64,000 bases of DNA from Larix kaempferi (taxonomy: Eukaryota; Streptophyta; Pinopsida; Pinales; Pinaceae). A program made the position numbers and the translations under genes. Positions 56,644 to 64,000 of this stretch are shown here, piece after piece (position 1 is the first letter of the stretch; each line of letters starts with the position of its first letter). The stretch lies in the NCBI GenBank assembly GCA_027924585.1, contig BSBM01000361.1, forward strand, positions 41,246,501 to 41,310,500. The letters are read 5' to 3'. The notes beneath the pieces are model-generated. The model saw only the letters and a list, made by a program, of their open reading frames with translations. It was not told where the DNA came from and made no database searches.

Positions 56644-59096
56644 TGAAATCGAAGGAAGGAAATACTTGGAATAGACTTGGAGGCTTAGTAATTATGAACA
56701 ATGAGGTGTGTTACCCCAAATACTGTAGGGGTAACTAGGGAAATTGATGCCTGATAATTCAGAGTGCTTGGAAAATTTGCTTGAAGGGAAGTTTGATGAT
56801 ATTCTGGATGATTGGTTGTTCAAGAGTCACTGTTTCAAGGCAATTTATTCAAGAGTTGAAAACAGAGCACAATCATGGGCATGCGAAGTGTATTATTATT
56901 AGTGGTTTCACTTTAATGCAATTAAGTTAGATCTTTAAACTGAATGATAAAAAAACACATCAAAACACAAACTCTTCACAAGCACAAAAATCTTCCTTTG
57001 ATAATCCTACCTATAGTTGTGATAAATTTATTTTTCTCTTAAAGAGGTACTATGGTATGAACCCCATCCCTATGGGGTCAATGTCCAACTATCAAAGCAA
57101 CAAGTTGGTTAATTACATGAAAAAACCAATTAAGCAATTCCTAAGACTTGGACCAAGCAATAAGTTCTCTTACTAAATACATTTGAAATAAATTTTGAAA
57201 GCCAAGATGCTTCTTACTAGGAAATAGGACTTTTCCAATACATATGTCCCTTGCAAGGTAGAATTCTATGGATCAAGCTTCTTTCTATGCTAGGAGCTTG
57301 TTCAATTTATGATGTGTTCCTTGGTCCATTCTTAGGTCAATTATTGTTTTGAAACTGCATTCCACTACATAAGATGTCATAAGAATTGAGCTAGTGTGTG
57401 ATCATTCAAGATTAGACATAGCCAACGATGAATGCAAAATAAAAAGGATCCATTTCATTTTGACAAAGACACCAATTGGAAAGGGAAGCAATTTGGTGAT
57501 CTATAAATCTTAAAAAAATAAGCTTTGTGAAAAACTTGGTCTGCTTTGTAGGAACTCCTTGCATTATAGGAAATCTTGCTTGTTTCAAAATGTAATGTTG
57601 CTTTCCTTATTTATATAATTCACAGTCTAAAAAAATATAATGCATTATTGTTTAGAATAATGATTCATTCAAATATACATAGATACTATGCCAATTAATA
57701 TCCAAATACTTTAGGGTAAGTTAAAATAATTACCCTTTCTTCACGCTCTCAGTTGATGCACCCCTATTCAATCCCACACATCACATGGATTACTTGCATC
57801 TAGAGGAATAATCCTTGTCACCTAGTCGAAGAAGATATTAGTCAAAATATAATCACATAAGAAGGGAATATTATGAAACAATAGGAGTACTAGTGAAAAA
57901 GGAGATTCGGTCATCAGTATGGAAATCAAAACAATCGAAAAAGACAATTATTAACATTAGGAGCATATGTTTATGTTGTCCTATGGATCATGAGATGTGT
58001 GCTTTCAAATTCTTTTTCTCTCCTAATAAATGACTATAGAAGTAAGTCCATGGGACTAAAATAACGTACAACATGTTAGTACAAAGTGTGAGTGCAAATG
58101 CAATTTGATATCTAAGCTATTGTCAAAAAGGAAAAATCTAATATCTAAGAATCAAGCGATAAAAACTATAATATCTAGGAAACTAGTCTGAAAAAAGAAA
58201 AAGAAAATTAGTATGTGTTCTAATTTAACAATTATAGATAATACCATCACTAGTATGAATTTTCCTAACATCCATAGCATTTTCAATGAAATATTCCCAA
58301 GACAATGATTACAGAAAAATATGGACAGCTACAATATGTCATACCTGTAGAGTAAGGGATGTCGGTTTCAAAAGTTGTAAAACATCACATTGATCATTAA
58401 GTTTTGTAAGTTGTATAGTGACCCAATCAAATAGGTCTGTATGACCATTTGTGCCAAGCTTGACACCCCCAAAGGATGAAGATATATATGGGACCTACCA
58501 TACACCATGTCAATATATATTATATATGTTCACATGAATATACTCATGTCCATAAGACAACGTGTTACTTTAAATGGCACCATTTTATCACGTTGTACTA
58601 ATGCTTCTTATGCTTACAGCTTAGGCAGTAGAAGTTTTATATATCCTGCACCAAATACGAGTAATCATGGGAAAACAAGATAATAACAAGAATTGGAAAA
58701 GCTCAAAAACTAGCATCCCGTTTACAAGAAGTGGTTGCATCTTGAACTTACCCTTACTTGCACTTTTGTTAAACCTAGAGATTTATCATTGGAATCCTCT
58801 CCAGATTCTCTATTTGGATGTAAAGACCTCATGCAGTGTCCCTCACAACTACATCATATTACAAATATTATTAGTACCATGAAAAATGATGATAAGAGAT
58901 AGAACAAATATTCCAAAACTGTAAAGACTACATTATTTTGCTAACAAACTCGTGAATTAAAAAACATCACCAATTCATTTCTTGACTTAGCTTGTAGAAA
59001 AATTAGATGGACTCTAACAGATCTAATAAATTTTTTTCATCCTAGTTCCATTATAAATAAGAAATGCAAAGATTACATTATATAATTGTAATACAA
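56644..59096. other. Anonymous AT-rich DNA, nothing recognised
   Basis: I find no domain, LTR end, tandem array or RNA gene in this 2.4 kb on either strand. The open reading at 58667-58882 has no recognisable content. Confidence 0.5.
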
Positions 59097-59785
59097 TGTT
59101 AGTTTTTCAAAATTTACTTCAATCTGATCTAGGATCTTAACTGAGAGAACAATATGTATAGCATATCTATAGCATATCAATCATGGACACAATAATGCAA
59201 GCACACAAGAGACACAGAGTTTACTTGGGGAAAACTATAAAGGTGAAAAACCCCAATAACTTCCTTAGAGATAGATAGAGCAATGATACAACCCAAGCAT
59301 AAGAGATAGATATCTCCTAGCAGCAGCTTCCCCTCCTCCACAAGCTTGCCACTCTCCAAAGAGTGTGTGTGAGAATAGGATGATGAAATAGAGTGCCTCC
59401 CGCACTCTATTTATACTTGACTTGACTTTCCTAATAACCTTTACTAGGTCGGCCTCAACTTAACCACATAAAACAATGTTGACTGGGATGACACCCAATA
59501 GGGTGGTCTAATAACCCTTTGACCCACATGGCTGACCCCCAATAGGGTGGTATAATAACCCTTTGACCCACATGACTTATACAGGGTCGACCCCAACAAG
59601 GTGGTCTAATAACCCATCAAGTATAAGTTACGACACTTACAATATAAATGACGACACTTCCGTATAGCGAAATAATAACATCTCTATAGGAATACAAACA
59701 CTTCCGTATAGAGGAATAATACCATCTCTATAGGAGTGCAATATACATATATGAAATACATTCCGAAGTTACATATACATCAACA
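59097..59785 (-). repeat. Family C 3' LTR (689 bp)
   Basis: It runs TGTTAGTTTTTC..TACATCAACA on the plus strand. The minus-strand TATA box is at 59408-59415. It has two 44-bp U3 repeats. Its length equals that of 23337-24025. Confidence 0.92.
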
Positions 59786-60190
59786 CTCCCTCTTAACTAG
59801 GAAGGTATTTCTCGACACAAGTCTTCTAGCACAAGTCTTCTTCTCTGGAACATCATGATTGAATCATCGTCCTCAAATCATCATCATCATCACTGCTGGT
59901 GCTATCTCAATCAATCTCTGAAGCTACTCATCATAGGAAGTTCTACAGGGCCAGTCCTTTTTCATACTGGATGTAGGCCCACCACCTACAGGTCTTCATC
60001 ATAACCGGGCATACTGTGGAATCCTCAGGACTTATTATGTGAGTCAACAAAACCTCGAAAGAGCATCCCAGGACTGATTACGAGCACACAACTCAACCTA
60101 CTGGATCTCCCAGGACCTTTTACATGCTACTGCACAACCTGTCCATGGCCACAGAGTATCATGAAGCACAGCCTAGATGCACATCATATA
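59786..60190 (-). other. Family C 3' tail with PPT
   Basis: CTCCCTCTTAACTAGGAAGG at 59786 is the reverse complement of the PPT context before 23337. 60050-60130 still carries the 120-bp unit vocabulary (CTCGAAAGAGCATCCCAGGA, GATTACGAGC). Confidence 0.75.
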
Positions 60191-60199
60191 GCATTTACA

Positions 60200-60600
60200 T
60201 CTATGCCATGGGAGAACACATCTACAACCATGCGAGAATGGCACAACACTTATATTGCAGCCATGGGAGAACACATCTACAACCATGCTCAAATGGCCCA
60301 GCACTTATATCACAGCCATGGGGGAACACATCTACAACCATGCTCGAATGGCCCCATCACTTATATCGCAGCCATGGGAGAACACATCTACAACCATGCT
60401 CGAATGGCCCCACCACTTATATCACAACCATGGGAGAACACATCTACAACCATGCTCGAATGGCCCTGACAATTACATCACAACCATGGGAGAACACATC
60501 TGCCACCATGTCGAAAAATCCCAGCAATTACATTGCGACCATGGGAGAATACATCTACAACCATGTCCGAAAAGCTCATGTGCATCTTTGTCTTCGGAAC
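60200..60600. repeat. 55-56-bp tandem array, about 7 copies
   Basis: CCATGGGAGAACACATCTAC starts at 60206, 60261, 60316, 60371, 60427, 60483 and 60539, linked by AACCATGCTCGAATGGCCC and TTATATC(A/G)CA. It is read in all three plus frames (60124-60662) only because it is repetitive. I see no counterpart in the plus-strand family-C derivative. Confidence 0.92.
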
Positions 60601-60639
60601 TCATCACACATAATCCAACTGATTATGTAATGTATCCAC

Positions 60640-61090
60640 CTGATACATGTCATCACATATGATCATCCTTATCATCATCACTGCATCGTCATGATGCATG
60701 TCATCTAGAGCAGCATCCTGAAGCTCATCATCCATGATCATCCTGATCATACAATGCATCCACCCGATGCATACGCAGTATCTGCCTGATACATATCATC
60801 ATACATGATCTACCTGATCATACAATGTATCCACTTGATACATATACAAATACATGATCCACCTGATCATACAATGTATCCACCTGATACATCTACAGAT
60901 ACATACACATGATCCAACTAATCATATCTAGCATCCAACATGATACATATACATATAAATGATCCAACTGATCATATCCAGCATCCAACATGATGCATAT
61001 ACATATAAATGATCCAATTGATCATATCTAGAATCCAACATGATGCATATACATATAAATGATCCAACTAATCATATCGAGAAGAAACTA
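60640..61090. repeat. 75-bp-type and 50-bp arrays of family C, reverse orientation
   Basis: GATCCAACTGATCATATCCA plus GCATCCAACATGATGCATATACATATAAAT recurs at 60911, 60961, 61011 and 61061 (50-bp steps), the reverse complement of 21851-22000. 60660-60790 holds the reverse complement of the CATCAGGATGATGC words of 22126-22520. Confidence 0.88.
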
Positions 61091-61214
61091 GAACATCATC
61101 CTGATGCTCATCATCCAACACTTACATCCATAGCCATGTGAAGGATCCTCCTTCCATCATGCTTGGAATGGCTTCAGCAAATGTCTCCATCACTTCTTCC
61201 TCGAAGTGTTGTCA

Positions 61215-61515
61215 ATTTGAAGAACACCAAGCCTCTCTCTGAACTCAAACTTCACTCTGGCTAGTGGTTTCATTAGCACATCTACAACCTACTCATCCGT
61301 CGCAACATACAAGAACTTTACTGCTCCTCTCAGCACCATATTCCTAATATAGTGATATTTGATCTCAATGTGTCTCGACCTATCGTGGAACACCGGATTC
61401 TCAGACATCTTCACACAACTCTGGTTGTCACAAAAGATGCCAGTAGACTCCGGCGGGAGATCAAATAACTCAGACAGTAGCTTCCGAAGACATACTGCCT
61501 CACAACTAGCTGAAC
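61215..61515 (-). pseudogene. Copia C RNase H, C-terminal part
   Basis: The minus strand reads SASCEAVCLRKLLSELFDLP, IFCDNQSCVKMSENPVFHDR, HIEIKYHYIRNMVLRGAVKF and VKFEFRERLGVLQI, the end of copia RNase H, with one stop. It is interrupted at its upstream side by the LTR of element D. It resembles the RNase H of family B (CDKQSCIKMAKNLAFHDK). Confidence 0.9.
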
Positions 61516-62019
61516 TGTTGAAGATTGTAACTTCTAAGAATATTATATTTGTACATTATTATTATTCTAGAGATGTTTCATCCCTCCGAGGTAACCCTAT
61601 TATGTTTCCGGAGATGATTATTCCTCCGATGGTTTGTGGTAACTAGGGTTATTAGACCCACCATGTGGGGGTCAGCCCTGATCTTATATTTTAGGGGTTA
61701 TTAGACTTCTCCAGGAGAGGTCGGCCCCATTAGGGATTTTTGGTCAGTCGGGAACTAGTATAAATAGAGGAGGTGAGCTCCTCATTAGAAACACTTGTAC
61801 AACTCATAAAAGTAGCGCACTTGTCAGGGAGGTCTGCTAAGGAGGTAGAGAAGGAGATCAAATCTTGGAGCACATCTTGTATTTTGGTTGATCATCTTAT
61901 TGAGGAAAGCTTTGTTGGGTTTTCTACCCCATGAGGGTTTCCCAGGGTAAATTCTATGTCTATCTTGTGATTATGTTTCTTTCAGTGATCTTGCTAGTCT
62001 ATTTGGTTTAAACTTAACA
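61516..62019 (+). repeat. Family D 5' LTR (504 bp)
   Basis: It runs TGTTGAAGATTG to AACTTAACA. The TATA box is at 61759-61766. It is distantly related to family-B LTRs (shared AAGAATATTATATTTGTAC and TTCCGGAGATG), but about 100 bp shorter. Confidence 0.92.
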
Positions 62020-62031
62020 TCGTATCAGAGC
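62020..62031 (+). other. Primer binding site (initiator tRNA-Met type)
   Basis: TCGTATCAGAGC abuts the LTR; one mismatch to TGGTATCAGAGC. Confidence 0.82.
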
Positions 62032-62097
62032 TAGCCTGAATAGGACATCTTTCACAAGGTAAGAATATCTCTCTCTCTCTCTCCGGTGAAAATTAGG

Positions 62098-62413
62098 GTT
62101 TCAGCTAAAAGTTGGTATTGTTGAATTCTGATTACATGGTGGGATAGCCCTTCTCAAAACCAATCTTTTGAGCCCTAGATATAACTTTTTGGTTTGGTAG
62201 AACTCCGGGAAAATCAAACCCTAGTTTTACCAAAAGTGCGATAAACCAAAAATTGGTTTCAGCAAAAAGTTGGTATTGTTGAATTCTGATTACATGGCTG
62301 GATAGCCCTTCTCAAAACCAATCTTTTGAGCCCTAGATCGAACTTTTTGGTTGGGTAGAACTCCGGGAAAGTCAAACCCTAGTTTTACCAAAAGTGCGAT
62401 AAACCAAAAATTC
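62098..62413 (+). repeat. 158-bp tandem duplication in the family D leader
   Basis: The block starting AGTTGGTATTGTTGAATTCTG at 62111 recurs almost unchanged at 62269, ending GCGATAAACCAAAAATT each time. The family-B leader has a diverged duplication of about the same size (27107-27430). Confidence 0.92.
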
Positions 62414-62500
62414 TGTCCTAGGATCCAAAAAATTAAAAGGGTTAAAATTTCCGGGTAAGTATTACTCTATCTCTTATCTCTTGGACTCCCCCAAGAGAAG

Positions 62501-63352
62501 ATGGCTCCAAACACTAAGCTTGAAGACAAGCTAGAAGGTATAGAAAATTTCTGGGCATGGAAATACAGAATTGGTCTCATTCTTGAAGAGAATGATCTTG
62601 CTCATTATGTCAAGGATGAAGTTGCAGAACTTGAAGGAGATGAAGCCAAAGAGAAGCATAGGAAGGATTTGATTAGGGAAAAGAGAATCATAGCTGATTC
62701 TATTAAAAACCACTTGATTCCCCAAGTGGCCTCCAAGAAGACTCCAAAGGAAATGTATGATGCCCTAGGAAGAATGTATGAAGGAAAGAACATCAATAGG
62801 AAGATGAACCTAAGGACTCAGTTGAAGAGCACCAAGATGCACAAAGGAGAATCCATTCAAGACTACTTCTCAAGGGTCTCCCAAATCAAGGAGCAACTAG
62901 ATGCCATTGGTGATACTCTTGATGAAGATGAACTTGTGATGACTGCTCTAAATGGTCTCACTAGACCTTGGGAATCATTCATACAAACTATGTGTGCCAG
63001 AAAAGAAAGCATGAAGTTTGATGTAGTATGGGAGGATTGTGTTCAAGAAGAGGCTAGGGTTGCCAATAGAGAAGCTCTTATCAAAGAGGATGACCAAGCC
63101 TTGGCCACCCACACCAAAAGAGGAAAGAGGAGTCACTTCAAGAAAGTGAACCACAAGAAGTCTCAACCCTCTCATAGATTCAAAAGGAAAGGAGGAACAA
63201 ACTCAGAAAGAGATCTCTCCATAGTCCAATGTTATAATTGTCTTAAACTAGGACACTATGCTAGAGACTGTACTTCACCAGAAAAGAAGAAGAAGAAGTT
63301 CACAAAAGACATCATGCACATATGGCAGAGGATGATAGTGAAGAATAAATAG
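62501..63352 (+). CDS. Copia Gag
   Basis: Gag coats element RNA and builds the particle. The 283-residue reading begins MAPNTKLEDKLEGIENFWAW, a good start because the family-C Gag shows MSHHTKLEDKLEG at the same point. Landmarks are KTPKEMYDALGRMYEGKNIN, HKGESIQDYFSRVSQIKEQL and MTALNGLTRPWESFIQTMCA, followed by a basic region and the CCHC knuckle CYNCLKLGHYARDC (near residue 245). The last residues (IMHIWQRMIVKNK) are out of register: in another frame the expected HHAHMAEDDSEE appears, so a one-base indel near 63312 and a following TAA separate Gag from protease. Confidence 0.93.
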   Translation: MAPNTKLEDKLEGIENFWAWKYRIGLILEENDLAHYVKDEVAELEGDEAKEKHRKDLIREKRIIADSIKNHLIPQVASKKTPKEMYDALGRMYEGKNINRKMNLRTQLKSTKMHKGESIQDYFSRVSQIKEQLDAIGDTLDEDELVMTALNGLTRPWESFIQTMCARKESMKFDVVWEDCVQEEARVANREALIKEDDQALATHTKRGKRSHFKKVNHKKSQPSHRFKRKGGTNSERDLSIVQCYNCLKLGHYARDCTSPEKKKKKFTKDIMHIWQRMIVKNK

Positions 63353-64000
63353 GAGAAGAAGAAGAAGAAGAAGAAGAGGAAAGGCCTCAAAAGAAAAGAT
63401 CTAAAGTAAAGAAAGAAGATCCAGAAGAATATGTCCTATTGTCTGCACTCTCTAGATCTGTGTCTCCTAGATAAGATACATGGCTCATTGATAGTGGTGC
63501 TTCAAGGCACATGACAGGTCAAAAGAAAACTCTCTCAAGACTTGAAGAAAAGTCTTCACCTCAAAAGGTATCTCTAGGAGATGATTATCAATATCCCATC
63601 AAGGGAATTGGTGAAGCAAGCTACAAGCTTGATTCTGGAACACCCTTGAAAATGAAAGAAGTTTTATATGTACCAGGTTTAAAGAAGAACCTACTCTCTA
63701 TCTCATCACTAGATAAGATAGGTTTTAGAGTGGCTTTCATAGATGGAAAAGTACTCATGTGGTCCAAAGGAAAATCAATTAAAGATGCAGTTATCATTGG
63801 TGAAGAAGAAGGAGGTCTCTATAAACTCAAGGGACATCCAGAAGTTTCCCTTGCTCATGAAACCTCTATCCCCATTGAGCTATGGCATAGAAGACTAGAT
63901 CACATTAACTACAAAGCCTTACCCTATGTAATCAAGGTGGTCATAGGATTACCAGATCTGAAGGGTGATCATAATGGCTCATGTAAAGGTTGTAAGAAAG
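63353..64000 (+). CDS. Copia protease and GAG-pre-integrase (partial, runs off window)
   Basis: After a GAA-rich microsatellite (63353-63380) frame 1 reads PQKKRSKVKKEDPEEYVLLS, a TAA within SPR*DTW (about 63472), then WLIDSGASRHMTG, the aspartic protease active site (63481-63520). It stays open to the window end through LGDDYQYPIKGIGEASYKLD, EVLYVPGLKKNLLSISSLDK and PIELWHRRLDHINYKALPYV..CKGC, the zinc-binding start of integrase. Gag and protease differ in frame by one base; in family C they share a frame, so this is more likely a mutation than programmed shifting. Confidence 0.88.

Larger units (their letters stand above)
59097..61515 (-). mobile_element. Copia family C, 3' part (RNase H end, arrays, PPT, 3' LTR)
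   Basis: On the minus strand the order is RNase H (61515-61215), arrays (61080-60190), tail, PPT (AAGAGGGAG, 59786-59794) and LTR (59785-59097). The upstream part is cut by element D at 61516. The arrangement matches the plus-strand derivative at 21516-24025. Confidence 0.88.
61516..64000 (+). mobile_element. Copia element family D, 5' half (continues past the window)
   Basis: The element comprises LTR 61516-62019, PBS, leader with a 158-bp duplication, gag, protease and the beginning of the integrase region. Pieces are long and little damaged compared with the other elements. It lies inside the RNase H of the family-C element to its left; the 5 bp on the left is TGAAC (61511-61515), expected again beyond its 3' LTR. 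Confidence 0.9.

Noticed and set aside
60124-60662. Three overlapping plus-strand readings of 102-168 residues
   Set aside because: The 55-56-bp array is open in all three frames, which shows it is repeat and not coding.

Overview
This window reads as nuclear DNA of a land plant with a large, repeat-dominated genome. Almost everything recognisable is LTR retrotransposon: Ty1/copia elements with a PBS matching the 3' end of initiator tRNA-Met, and Ty3/gypsy elements carrying a second RNase H domain and an antisense, intron-containing plant-mobile-domain (PMD)-like gene. The only host-type coding sequence I recognise is a decayed PLS-class pentatricopeptide (PPR) fragment. I see no intact host gene, rRNA, tRNA or organelle segment. 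The species cannot be determined from the sequence.

Layout. 1-3110: 3' part of a plus-strand copia element (family B), consisting of six successive tandem arrays, a polypurine tract (PPT) and a 3' LTR. 3111-7594: minus-strand copia (family C) whose whole polyprotein stays in one frame and is broken only by stop codons; B is inserted in its reverse transcriptase. 7595-49500: minus-strand gypsy DNA with four LTR-like blocks (A, X, Y, A') around two pol-bearing interiors and one remnant. This block was later hit by a solo LTR (11698-13040), a short derivative of family C (21516-24025, perfect CTTGG target duplication) and a second family-B element (25809-32566). 49501-53173: broken minus-strand copia (family E) with an internal duplication. 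53220-53740: degenerate array built on the palindrome GGATATCC. 53741-59096: mostly anonymous DNA holding the PPR pseudogene. 59097-61515: 3' end of a minus-strand family-C element. 61516-64000: 5' half of a plus-strand copia element (family D) inserted in that family-C RNase H and running off the window.

How the parts work together. The copia elements encode Gag, protease, integrase, RT and RNase H in that order, transcribed from LTR TATA boxes (TATAAATAGAG). The gypsy elements encode Gag, protease, RT, RNase H, integrase and then an additional RNase H, and on the opposite strand a spliced PMD-like gene lying between the extra RNase H and the 3' LTR. All coding regions I checked carry stops or frameshifts except the beginning of element D, so the window is mostly fossil.

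The most unusual signals are (1) kilobase-scale, multi-unit tandem arrays between RNase H and the 3' LTR of families B and C, with different monomers amplified in different copies; (2) the antisense PMD-like gene with conserved introns in two gypsy copies; (3) a family-C derivative reduced to U3, arrays and one LTR yet flanked by an intact target duplication; and (4) a 72-bp duplication of flanking DNA at an LTR element with a truncated 3' end.
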